Assembly: GCA_964418585.1 (NCBI GenBank)
Contig: CAYQMG010000148.1
Location: 11,766-75,765 of the forward strand
Source of the DNA: JAJRTE01 sp964418585
Lineage (GTDB): Bacteria > Myxococcota_A > UBA796 > JAJRTE01
Length of the DNA stretch: 64,000 nt
Reading direction: 5' to 3'
The position numbers and the translations under genes were made by a program. The notes beneath the pieces were generated by a model. The model did no database searches. It was not told where the DNA came from and saw only the letters and a list, made by a program, of their open reading frames with translations. Every line of letters begins with the position of its first letter. Position 1 is the stretch's first letter. Of this stretch, positions 1-7,566 are shown one piece after another.

Positions 1-483
1 TTCGATCCCAGGACGCGGCCCTGGTATCGGCTCGCCGAGGGCAAGCGGCATGTGGTCTGGGGCAATCCCTACATCGATACGATGGGGGGCGGGCTCCTGC
101 TCCCGGCGGCCATGTCCCTGGTGGACGAACGGGGGCGTTTCCTGGGCGTCGCAGGCATGGAATGCACGTTCGACTACATCATCGAGCACTTGATGAGCCT
201 GTCGCACCCGGAAAAAATCGAGGAGACGTTCATCGTGGACGACAGGGCCCGGGTGGTGGTTCGGTCCAGCGACCGGGATCGCGAGTTCGAGGCGGGGGGG
301 CTGCATGACGCGCTGGACCTGCCCCCTCTGCCCATGCCCGAGGTGGCCATCCGGATCAAGAGCGGGCAGTCGGGGGCGCTGGAGGTGACGCGCCAGGGCA
401 AGCCCAAGCTGGTCGCCCACTACCCACTCAATTCCCTCGGCTGGCACTTCGTGGTGCAGGCGGACGCATCGATCCTGGAATAG
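1..483 (+). CDS. C-terminal part of a Cache-domain sensor protein (start outside window)
   Basis: The reading frame is open from the first base, so the gene begins upstream of the window. The first visible residues FDPRTRPWYR are the signature of the extracellular dCache ligand-binding fold. Further on, FIVDDRARVVV and a final WHFVVQAD strand fit the membrane-distal and membrane-proximal halves of that domain. The protein stops four residues after this strand. There is therefore no HAMP, kinase or cyclase output domain on the C-terminal side, and any output domain must be N-terminal. Cache domains normally sense small extracytoplasmic ligands, but the ligand cannot be inferred here. Family call is good, overall function unknown. 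Confidence 0.75.
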   Translation, partial: FDPRTRPWYRLAEGKRHVVWGNPYIDTMGGGLLLPAAMSLVDERGRFLGVAGMECTFDYIIEHLMSLSHPEKIEETFIVDDRARVVVRSSDRDREFEAGGLHDALDLPPLPMPEVAIRIKSGQSGALEVTRQGKPKLVAHYPLNSLGWHFVVQADASILE

Positions 484-499
484 CCCGGCCGGTCCCGGG

Positions 500-1108
500 T
501 CACTTCTTGCGCTTTCCGAAAAGGCGGGACCACCAGGACCCCTTGTTCGAGGCGGGGACCGGGCGGGTGCCTGTCCTCCCGGGAGGCTCCTGACCGGCCG
601 CGCCCGGTGGCGACTCCTGCGGATCGACTCTGGAGAGGGGACCGTGCATTTCGCTCAGAAGTTCCTTGACCTCGTCAGGCAGGATCCCGGGGTCGAGCGG
701 GCCGGGGCTGGAGGTGGTGGTCACCACTTCCTCCCGGGTGGTTCGGGCCGAGGAAAGCGATGTGGCCGAGCGGGCGCGCCCGGACCCGGCCAGCAGTTGG
801 CGCGCTTCCTCGAGCAGGCGCCCGGCGTCACCGTCCAGTTCCTCGGACACGGCGGTGTGTTCGGTCACACGGACGACCCGGCGCACCCGGTAGCCACGCC
901 CCACTTCCTCCTCTTCCACCTCGGTGGTCTTTCCATGCGCCGCGCCCGGGAGTCCCTCCTCCAGTCCGGGCCAGGCGCCCCCGGCGCCCTCGGAGAGGTC
1001 CACAATGGTGCCGCAGTAAGGACACTTCGCCACCTTGTCTCCCGGCGCCACGAACTCGAGCGTCATCTGGGCGTGGCAGGAAGGGCACTTCAGTTCCTTG
1101 CCGAGCAT
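500..1108 (-). CDS. Zinc-ribbon protein with a variable basic tail
   Basis: About 202 residues. The N-terminus carries two CxxC knuckles (CPSC near residue 8 and CPYC near residue 32) about 24 residues apart, a rubredoxin-like or TFIIS-like zinc ribbon. The rest is acidic and low in complexity, and it ends in a Trp/Arg/Lys-rich peptide (SWWSRLFGKRKK) that could touch membrane or nucleic acid. ATG 1108 is chosen because the ribbon starts right after it; the frame is open further upstream, but that part reads as an antisense shadow of the GST gene. It lies five bases behind the GST gene and is probably co-transcribed. Function unknown. Confidence 0.65.
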   Translation of the reverse strand: MLGKELKCPSCHAQMTLEFVAPGDKVAKCPYCGTIVDLSEGAGGAWPGLEEGLPGAAHGKTTEVEEEEVGRGYRVRRVVRVTEHTAVSEELDGDAGRLLEEARQLLAGSGRARSATSLSSARTTREEVVTTTSSPGPLDPGILPDEVKELLSEMHGPLSRVDPQESPPGAAGQEPPGRTGTRPVPASNKGSWWSRLFGKRKK

Positions 1109-1113
1109 CGTGT

Positions 1114-1800
1114 TCACTCCCGGCTGCCTGGGGGGGCGGCGTTCCCGGCTTCCTCGCGGCCCTGAACAGGACCTCGAGCCTGTCTCGGATCCACGGCGTA
1201 GGCCCTTTGTACTGCAGGGCGTGCTTCCACGGCGTTCAGCCAGCGCTGAACGTTCGGGTACTCGGTCGACTCGATGCCGATGTGCCCCGGAACACGCCGG
1301 AGCCACGGGTGCGTGGCCATGTCCGCAATGGAGTAGGAACCGGCCAGAAAGGCGACCTGCTCGAGCCTTCGGTCGAGTACCTCGAGCAACCGTCGAGCTT
1401 CTCCCACGTACCGCGCGACGGCATACGCCTGGTCGTCTGGTGCGTGGTGGAGGAAGTGGACCGCCTGGCCCATCATCGGACCGACGCCGGCCATCTGGAA
1501 CATCAGCCACTGGAGCGTCTCGTAGCGCTCCGCGCCTCGAGCAGGCAGGAAACGCCCGGCGGTCTCCGCCAGGTAGATCAGGATGGCCCCGGACTCGAAC
1601 ACCCGGAGCACTGTTCCATCCGCCCGGCTATGCGTCAGGGCCGGGATCTTCCCGTTTGGGTTGACCCGGAGGAACGCCTCGGCATGCTGCTCGCCCTTGC
1701 CCAGGTCCACCGGCCGCACGACATAGGGCCACTCGAGTTCCTCGAGCAGGAGGATGGGTTTGTACCCGTTCGGGGTCTTCCATGTGTACAGTTCGATCAC
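1114..1800 (-). CDS. Glutathione S-transferase, YfcG/YghU-like
   Basis: A cytosolic GST of about 228 residues. The N-terminal thioredoxin fold begins VIELYTWKTPNGYKP, and the TPNG turn is typical of the Nu-class YfcG/Ure2-like enzymes, which act as disulfide-bond reductases rather than classical transferases. NPNGKIPAL supplies the cis-Pro, FESGAILIYL the glutathione gamma-glutamyl site, and SIADMATHPW the N-capping box of the alpha-helical domain. The GTG start at 1800 has a GAGAGG ribosome site and puts the beta strand at the N-terminus as in YfcG. Likely operon partner of the zinc-ribbon gene. Likely role is thiol redox homeostasis; substrate unknown. Confidence 0.85.
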   Translation of the reverse strand: MIELYTWKTPNGYKPILLLEELEWPYVVRPVDLGKGEQHAEAFLRVNPNGKIPALTHSRADGTVLRVFESGAILIYLAETAGRFLPARGAERYETLQWLMFQMAGVGPMMGQAVHFLHHAPDDQAYAVARYVGEARRLLEVLDRRLEQVAFLAGSYSIADMATHPWLRRVPGHIGIESTEYPNVQRWLNAVEARPAVQRAYAVDPRQARGPVQGREEAGNAAPPGSRE

Positions 1801-1852
1801 GGCTCGACCTCTCGTTTTTGAGCGGCGGTGCACGGAGCGGGCCGGCGCAGGG

Positions 1853-3181
1853 TCAGTCCCGTTGCACGGCTGTGACGTTCCAGGTGATGGTCCGGTCCTT
1901 CAGACGATCGATCACCTCGTACACGTACCGGGTGCCGTCGTACCAGTAGCAGCGGAGTTCGTGCTGATCGTCGGAAGCCACGTAGATCTCGTCCCGACCG
2001 TCCCCGTTGAAGTCGTGGAGATAGGCCGCGTGTTCGAACCCGGACGACCCGGTGGCGATGAGCCGCTTCTGCCACGGGTCTGCCGCGCCCTTTCCCGGCT
2101 CGAGTTTCCAGATCCCCGAACTCTTGGTGAATGCGACGACTTCCTTCTTGCCGTCTCCGTCTGTGTCTCCGTAGGTGAGGAACCGGCACAACTTGCCCGG
2201 AAGGACGGCCACGTCGGTGGAGGAGAAGCTCTTGCCGTTCCAGCGGTAGAGCCGGATGCGGGTGGTGTCGCCTCCTCCCTGGGTGCTCCCGATCTGCTCG
2301 CCCTCGAGGGACGCCAGGAGCACGGCGTGGCGTTCGCCCGGGAGGGTGATGGTGAGGATCTCCTTGGCATGGCGCGTGGGGAGGTCCTCCACCCGATGTT
2401 GCTTCCAGGTGTCGCCTTGACGCATCCACATGTCGATGGCGCCGGGTTGAATCGACCCGTCGAGCTTGTTGGGATGGCTGGGGGTATCAAAAATCTCCAG
2501 GTCGCCGTCTCCGTCGATGTCGCCCAGCTCGATCTCGTGTACGAACGTGTCGGGCTCCCTGTGGATTTCGGTGGGCTCGTACTTTTCCCCGCGCCAGACC
2601 ATCACCGCCACGACGCCCTGGTCGTGGGTGGCGATCACGATGTCATCAGCGCCGTCACCGGTGACGTCTCCCACCTCGAAGTCTCTCAGGCGGTCGTACT
2701 TGCCGCCGAACGTGGGGTTCCAGAGGGATTCTGCGGTCCACCCGTCTCCGTCGGGTCGCCACAGCTTGAGGTAGGCCTGGACTGCTCCGATGGTGAGGAT
2801 ACCAGGCGCACCCTTGGGAGGCTGGAACCAGGCGGCCTTGTGGAACACGTTGCTGTCCGGATCCTCGATCACCTGGCGAGACCAGCGGCGGTCCCCCTTT
2901 CGATAGACCAGGAGGCGGGCAGGGCCGGGTACCGGCTTGACCTTCCCGTCATCGGTGGTCCGGTTCTCGAACTGGGCCTGGGCCAGGAACAGGGTGGCTC
3001 CCACCCGGGCCGGAGGCGTGAGGATGGGCGCAGAAGAAGCCGCCCCGAAAGCCGAGGTGTCCGCTTCCTGCGAGTCGGCCGATTGCCCGGCCTGCTTGTT
3101 GCACCCCGCGCCGAAAAGCAGGAGCAGGAGCGCGGTCCACGCGCAGCAAGGTCGAAATCGGATGGCAGGGATCATGCTCAC
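1853..3181 (-). CDS. FG-GAP/VCBS-repeat lipoprotein
   Basis: About 442 residues. A short basic N-terminus and the hydrophobic stretch ALLLLLFGAGC form a lipoprotein signal with a GAGC lipobox, so the mature protein should be lipid-anchored outside the inner membrane. At least four repeats carry Asp-rich calcium-binding loops (GDVTGDGADD, GDIDGDGDLE, GDTDGDGKKE, HDFNGDGRDE), which predicts a seven-bladed integrin-like beta-propeller. GTG 3181 follows a GAGG ribosome site; an ATG two codons later is an alternative. Such propellers usually bind carbohydrate or protein; no catalytic motif was seen. It lies 66 bases beyond the C69 peptidase and may share its transcript. Confidence 0.75.
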   Translation of the reverse strand: MSMIPAIRFRPCCAWTALLLLLFGAGCNKQAGQSADSQEADTSAFGAASSAPILTPPARVGATLFLAQAQFENRTTDDGKVKPVPGPARLLVYRKGDRRWSRQVIEDPDSNVFHKAAWFQPPKGAPGILTIGAVQAYLKLWRPDGDGWTAESLWNPTFGGKYDRLRDFEVGDVTGDGADDIVIATHDQGVVAVMVWRGEKYEPTEIHREPDTFVHEIELGDIDGDGDLEIFDTPSHPNKLDGSIQPGAIDMWMRQGDTWKQHRVEDLPTRHAKEILTITLPGERHAVLLASLEGEQIGSTQGGGDTTRIRLYRWNGKSFSSTDVAVLPGKLCRFLTYGDTDGDGKKEVVAFTKSSGIWKLEPGKGAADPWQKRLIATGSSGFEHAAYLHDFNGDGRDEIYVASDDQHELRCYWYDGTRYVYEVIDRLKDRTITWNVTAVQRD

Positions 3182-3246
3182 TTGTCCTCATACAGTTTGG
3201 GGTCCCGGCTGTGCGGCGCTCGCAGCCTCGAGCCCGGGACCGGGCA

Positions 3247-4824
3247 CTACCATTGCTCGTCGTAACGGGTCCAGAGAGCGTCTCCCAGGTCCCAGTAGGC
3301 CTGGACGACGGTGTTGCATGCGTTGATCACGTACTCGGTCAGGTACTCCGACGCCTTTCTGGGGCGGGACTCCAGCAACTTGAGCGCTGTCTTCTCCACC
3401 TCGGGCATCTCGTCGAAAAACCGCTGCTGAAGCGGGTCACGCACCGCAGCCACGTCCTCGCGCATGTCTCCCCAGCGGTGCGCCGCGATGGTCTCCACCC
3501 GGTTGAACGCCCACCACGCCGCCTCCCGGCTGAATCCGGTCTTGCGTCCATCCGTCTTGTAGGACTCCGGCAGATCGGTGGCGCCCATGAAAATGGGCAC
3601 GTAGGTGGTCATGGCCGTGTTCCCGTACCCAAGCCACACCACGCCTCCGATGGGATCCGGAAGCCACGACCGCGACTGGGTGACCGTGGCCCACATGGTG
3701 TACCACCGGGCAATGGTTCGTTCGCCCCGCCAGCCCCACCCGCCGTTGATCTTGAACAGCTTGTTCGCGTCATAAGGCATGAACGGGTTGGCCAAAGGAC
3801 TCTTCACCGTCTTGCCGGTCTCCTCGTCCGTAACCGTGAACCGGGCCGTCATGTCGAACTCCGTACCCTCGTAGGTGTCGCGGAAGATCTCCATGATCCG
3901 TTGCGGCGTGACCGGCTCGTCCGGCTTGACCGAAAACGGGTAGTTCTCCGCGTTCGGATCCAGATGGAGCGAAGGTGCCAGCAGATCGAGCACACGCCAC
4001 TCCCGCCGGGTCACGGCCGCCGAGTAGCGCCCCGTCGGGTTGTAGGCGTAACAGAACTGGAACGGGAGTCCGCTCTCGGGATCGTAATAACCCATCTCGA
4101 TCGCCGCACTCACCACGTTGTCGGAGGCCATGTAAAACTCGGGATTGTTCAGATCCAGTGTCCGGATACGGGACCCGTTCGCCACCACGCTGACGTGGTC
4201 GTCCGGCACACGCTGCGCCGCCCAGATGGCCCCAACCTTGCCCTTGCCCGGACCCACGATCTCCATGATCCACGCTTCCTCCTTGTCCACAATGGTGAGC
4301 GCCTCCCCCTCGTCGTTCCAACCATATTCGGCCAACAGCTCCCCGGCAAGGCGGATGGCGGCTCGAGCCGTCATGGCACGCTCCATCATGAGCCGGATCA
4401 GCCACTCACAGTCGATCAGGCCCTTGTCACTCCGAAGTTCTTCCCGACCACCAAACGTGGACTCACCAATGGCGAGCTGCTTGTCGTTCATCGGCGCATA
4501 CGTGGGCGCCAGGTACCCATAGGTCTCCGCGACTTGCGGAATCATGCCGGTGGGTTCTCGAGCATAGGTGGGCATGGGACCGGAGTCGTCCTCCTTGCGA
4601 CGGTCCAACTGGATCATGGACCCTTCCTTGTGCCGCGCCGCCGGGACGAACACCATGTTCGACGGCGTCCGATGACTGTCCACCGTGTGCGAGGTCATCA
4701 CCGATCCGTCCGCAGACGCACCTTTCCCCACCACGATGGAAGTACACGCCTCGGCCCCTCGAGTCCAGCTCACGAGCAGCATCAGACAGAAGATCCACGC
4801 CGCCATGACACGGTACTTTCCCAT
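3247..4824 (-). CDS. Secreted C69-family dipeptidase
   Basis: About 525 residues, matching the family. After a signal peptide ending near TRGAEA, the mature N-terminus would be CTSIVVGKGASADGS. This is the hallmark of family C69, N-terminal-nucleophile hydrolases in which Cys is exposed by cleavage and cuts dipeptides. Further conserved blocks are SHTVDSH, YAPMNDKQLAIGEST and a C-terminal WAFNRV...AHRWGDMR segment. It is predicted to act in the periplasm or outside the cell in peptide scavenging. It is divergent from the activase gene, with a 289-base gap in which no convincing promoter was seen. Confidence 0.88.
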   Translation of the reverse strand: MGKYRVMAAWIFCLMLLVSWTRGAEACTSIVVGKGASADGSVMTSHTVDSHRTPSNMVFVPAARHKEGSMIQLDRRKEDDSGPMPTYAREPTGMIPQVAETYGYLAPTYAPMNDKQLAIGESTFGGREELRSDKGLIDCEWLIRLMMERAMTARAAIRLAGELLAEYGWNDEGEALTIVDKEEAWIMEIVGPGKGKVGAIWAAQRVPDDHVSVVANGSRIRTLDLNNPEFYMASDNVVSAAIEMGYYDPESGLPFQFCYAYNPTGRYSAAVTRREWRVLDLLAPSLHLDPNAENYPFSVKPDEPVTPQRIMEIFRDTYEGTEFDMTARFTVTDEETGKTVKSPLANPFMPYDANKLFKINGGWGWRGERTIARWYTMWATVTQSRSWLPDPIGGVVWLGYGNTAMTTYVPIFMGATDLPESYKTDGRKTGFSREAAWWAFNRVETIAAHRWGDMREDVAAVRDPLQQRFFDEMPEVEKTALKLLESRPRKASEYLTEYVINACNTVVQAYWDLGDALWTRYDEQW

Positions 4825-5113
4825 GGTCTCCTCCTCGGTCGTTCGTCATCACCAGGTTGTCGAGCGCATACGGTACCATTCTCGATTGCTCGAGGCAAGT
4901 GGAGCTTGGAGCGGGTGCAGGGACCCTCGATGTTTCTGGCGCAGGTATGGCGACCAGGTTTTCTTTCGGGTCGTGCCTCTCCCGGGGCTCCTTGTCGGCG
5001 GGCACGCGGGGAGGGGTGGGGGGCGCAGGAATGTGCTTGGAATCTGCGGCCGATGGGATAGAATCCAGCGGGATCGCGCACCGCGGTGGGGGGTGATGGG
5101 CGAGGAAGACCGC

Positions 5114-5905
5114 ATGTACTACCTGGGCATCGATATAGGCAGTCTTACCTGTGACGCCGTTCTGGTGGATGGCTCCGGGCGTCCGGTGGCGTGGACGGTG
5201 GTTCCCACCGGGGCGCGCAATGCCGAGGCCATCGCGCGTGCCCGGACCGAGGTGTTGGATCGAGCGTCGGTGACGCCGGAACGGGTTGCTGCCGTGGTGT
5301 CCACCGGGTACGGCCGGAACCGGGTTTCGGGACGACTGGCGTCGGTGACCGAAATCACGTGCCATGCCACGGGTATCCAGGCCGTGTTGCCCGGCGTGGA
5401 GTTGCTGGTGGACATCGGCGGGCAGGACAGCAAGGCCATCCGCCTGGATGGAGCGGGCCGGGTGCTCGAGTTTGCCATGAACGACAAGTGCGCAGCGGGT
5501 ACGGGCCGGTTTCTCGAGGCCATGGCGCGTGCACTGGAGATGGACCTGGACGAGATGGCCGAAGCCGGGGCCCGGGCTCGAGGCGGGTTGACCATCAGCA
5601 ACATGTGCACGGTGTTTGCCGAGAGTGAGGTGGTGTCGCTCATCGCCGAGGGGACCGAGGTTCCGGAGATCGTGTGGGGTCTGTACCGGTCGGTGGCCAC
5701 CCGGACTCGAGCCCTGGTTGCGCGGGTGGCCCGCGATCCAAAGGGGCTGAAGGTCGCCATGTCCGGCGGGGTGGCCCGCAATCCCGGCGTGGTGCGCGCC
5801 CTGGAGGAGGTCCTGGGTTGCTCGGTGCAGGTGCCTCCGGAACCGGACACCATCGGAGCGCTGGGCGCCGCCCTGATTGCGCTTCGTCGATCCGTGGAAC
5901 GTTGA
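5114..5905 (+). CDS. 2-hydroxyacyl-CoA dehydratase activase (HgdC/BcrAD-type ATPase)
   Basis: About 263 residues in the ASKHA fold. The phosphate-binding loops are GIDIGSLT at the N-terminus and DIGGQDSK in the middle. NDKCAAGTGRF and SNMCTVFAESEV carry the two Cys that bind one [4Fe-4S] cluster at the dimer interface. Family members use ATP hydrolysis to push one low-potential electron into a 2-hydroxyacyl-CoA dehydratase or benzoyl-CoA reductase. No dehydratase subunits (HgdAB/FldBC) lie in the window, so the partner is elsewhere or this is one of the orphan YjiL-like activases. ATG 5114 follows GAGGAAG; an ATG at 5096 is also in frame. Confidence 0.88.
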   Translation: MYYLGIDIGSLTCDAVLVDGSGRPVAWTVVPTGARNAEAIARARTEVLDRASVTPERVAAVVSTGYGRNRVSGRLASVTEITCHATGIQAVLPGVELLVDIGGQDSKAIRLDGAGRVLEFAMNDKCAAGTGRFLEAMARALEMDLDEMAEAGARARGGLTISNMCTVFAESEVVSLIAEGTEVPEIVWGLYRSVATRTRALVARVARDPKGLKVAMSGGVARNPGVVRALEEVLGCSVQVPPEPDTIGALGAALIALRRSVER

Positions 5906-6034
5906 CCTTTCGGACAGCGGGTGCACAGCGTGGCCCACCCACGCAACCGTCTGAAGAAACAGGTTGCGTCTCTGTGTCGCATGCGACACACTGACATCAC
6001 CACGGATGGACCAAGGCTGCCTCCAGGAGGCCTC

Positions 6035-6553
6035 ATGCTCAGGCGATCCCCTCTCGTCACGAGCCGCTCCCGGGCGACAGGGAGCACCACCTCGGAATAC
6101 CTGCTGATGGTCGCGGTCATCGTGGTGGCCGTGGCCCTCGTGGCCCATGCGCTCGTCCGTGGCTTTGCCGTGGGCGTGGGCGACTTGAGCCGGGACATCC
6201 GGGAGATTCTGTCCCTGGACGATGGCAGAGGAATGGACCGGGGCGGCGGCGGTGTCGGCGCCGACGCGCCCCCCGAAGGCGGTTCCCTTCCAGACGGCGC
6301 CATGGACGACGACGGGCCGGCCCCTCAGCTCCCCGGAGACGCCACCGCTGAGCAGCCCCCACCGGCCCCTCCTCCGGCTCCTCCAGACGAACAGGGCGAT
6401 GACGCCGGGAACGGCGATCAGGACGACTCCGCAGATGAAGACGAGTCGGATGATGCCTGCCCGTATGTCTTCGACGAGGCGTCCGACCGGTGGCGAGACC
6501 CGGAAACCGGTCAGTACGTCTCCTTCGATGCTGCGGCTGAAGCGGGCTGCTGA
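6035..6553 (+). CDS. Flp/Fap-pilin-like small membrane protein with acidic tail
   Basis: 172 residues from an ATG with an ideal AGGAGG site. A basic leader is followed by TTSEYLLMVAVIVVAVALVA, the Ser/Thr-Glu-Tyr plus hydrophobic helix seen in class IVb (Flp/Tad) pilins, where Glu and Tyr are near-invariant in the mature N-terminus. About 110 residues of Gly/Asp/Pro-rich, strongly acidic sequence follow and end in a small C-terminal patch with two Cys. Flp pilins are usually 50-80 residues, so the tail is unusual. No Tad secretion genes are nearby. It could be a minor pilin or pseudopilin, or simply a single-pass membrane protein. Confidence 0.6.
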   Translation: MLRRSPLVTSRSRATGSTTSEYLLMVAVIVVAVALVAHALVRGFAVGVGDLSRDIREILSLDDGRGMDRGGGGVGADAPPEGGSLPDGAMDDDGPAPQLPGDATAEQPPPAPPPAPPDEQGDDAGNGDQDDSADEDESDDACPYVFDEASDRWRDPETGQYVSFDAAAEAGC

Positions 6554-6658
6554 GCCCGCCCCCTCGAACTCGAATCTCATCGCAGCTCGAGGGCGCTGTG
6601 CCGCGTGCACGGTCCTGGCCGATCGGGGAATAGGCGTAGCATCTCATGGACATTTGGT

Positions 6659-6664
6659 TATAAT
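6659..6664 (+). promoter_or_regulatory. Perfect TATAAT -10 hexamer without a clear -35
   Basis: TATAAT sits immediately upstream of the DUF2807 lipoprotein gene, a striking match in such GC-rich DNA. No TTGACA-like hexamer lies 16-18 bases upstream. The expected start point (near 6671) would fall directly at the GTG at 6672, so a leaderless message is conceivable. Confidence 0.35.
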
Positions 6665-6671
6665 CTGGTAG

Positions 6672-7511
6672 GTGTGCCTGGTTGCGAGGTCGGAAAGTCC
6701 GAGGTGCCACTTGCCGTGCGACAAGCAGTCAGGAAAGGGGCTGGACCCTCCGGTTTGCTCTGAACCGAACCATGCGTTGGAAGCTGTCGTCTGTTTGTCA
6801 CCCCTCCTCCGCGGCGTTTTTCCGTCCCAGCCTCGTCGGCTCCAGGCCGCCCTGTGTCGCGTGGTGCTCGGCCTGGTGTTGCTCCTGGGCCTGCCATCCT
6901 GCTCGAGGGTGAAGGGGAGCGGTGTTCCCGGAGAAGTGGAGCGGGAGGTGGCCGGTTTTCGCGCCGTGACCGCCCGGGGTCCGGTGGAAGTGGAACTGTA
7001 CGTGGACCCGTTGTCTGCCGAGGAGACCATACTGCTGGAGATCTCCGGAGACGACAACCTGGTTTCGTTGCTCGAAACAGACGTGGCGAACGAGCGACTG
7101 ACCGCAGGACCGCCCGAAGGCGTACGATTCGTGCCGCGTCAGCCCCTTGTGGTGCGTGCCACGGTGCCGGACCTGAGCGCGGCCACCACGTTTGAAGACG
7201 CGCGGGTGGTAGGCGCCGGAGTGGCGGGTGAAACGCTGACTGTGGACGCCTTTGGGAACAGCCGTGTCATTCTTGCGGGCGAGGCCACGCAGGCGGTGAT
7301 ATCGGCCCAGGACAGCACGGTGGTGGACGCCCTGGACCTGTACGCAGAGTCGGCGGGGGTGCACGCGGCGGGGGGCGCCCAGGTTCTGGTGTGTGCCACT
7401 TCGAGCCTGGTCGTGCAGGCCGAGGGTGCTTCGAGGGTGACCTATGCGTGCGAGCCGGCCTCGGTCAGCCTGGACCTTGGGGACGAAGCCGCATGCGTAC
7501 CCGGTGGATGA
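6672..7511 (+). CDS. DUF2807 (head-GIN) putative lipoprotein, start uncertain
   Basis: Up to 279 residues. The C-terminal 190 residues match the head-GIN/auto-transporter-adhesin-like DUF2807 fold, a right-handed beta structure, with FRAVTARGPVEVEL, LLEISGDDNLV and a series of short repeated strands (LTVDAFGNSRVIL, AVISAQDSTVVDAL). The stretch VVLGLVLLLGLPSC looks like a lipoprotein signal ending at Cys encoded near 6900, although LPSC is a poor lipobox. No in-frame ATG precedes it. Candidate starts are GTG 6672, TTG 6777, TTG 6795 or GTG 6861, none with a good ribosome site. It is probably a surface or periplasmic protein of unknown role. Confidence 0.65.
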   Translation: MCLVARSESPRCHLPCDKQSGKGLDPPVCSEPNHALEAVVCLSPLLRGVFPSQPRRLQAALCRVVLGLVLLLGLPSCSRVKGSGVPGEVEREVAGFRAVTARGPVEVELYVDPLSAEETILLEISGDDNLVSLLETDVANERLTAGPPEGVRFVPRQPLVVRATVPDLSAATTFEDARVVGAGVAGETLTVDAFGNSRVILAGEATQAVISAQDSTVVDALDLYAESAGVHAAGGAQVLVCATSSLVVQAEGASRVTYACEPASVSLDLGDEAACVPGG

Positions 7512-7566
7512 CGGTGCGCGATGGGATGATGCTGTTGGTTAGGGCCGACCGGTGATTGAGGAAGAG

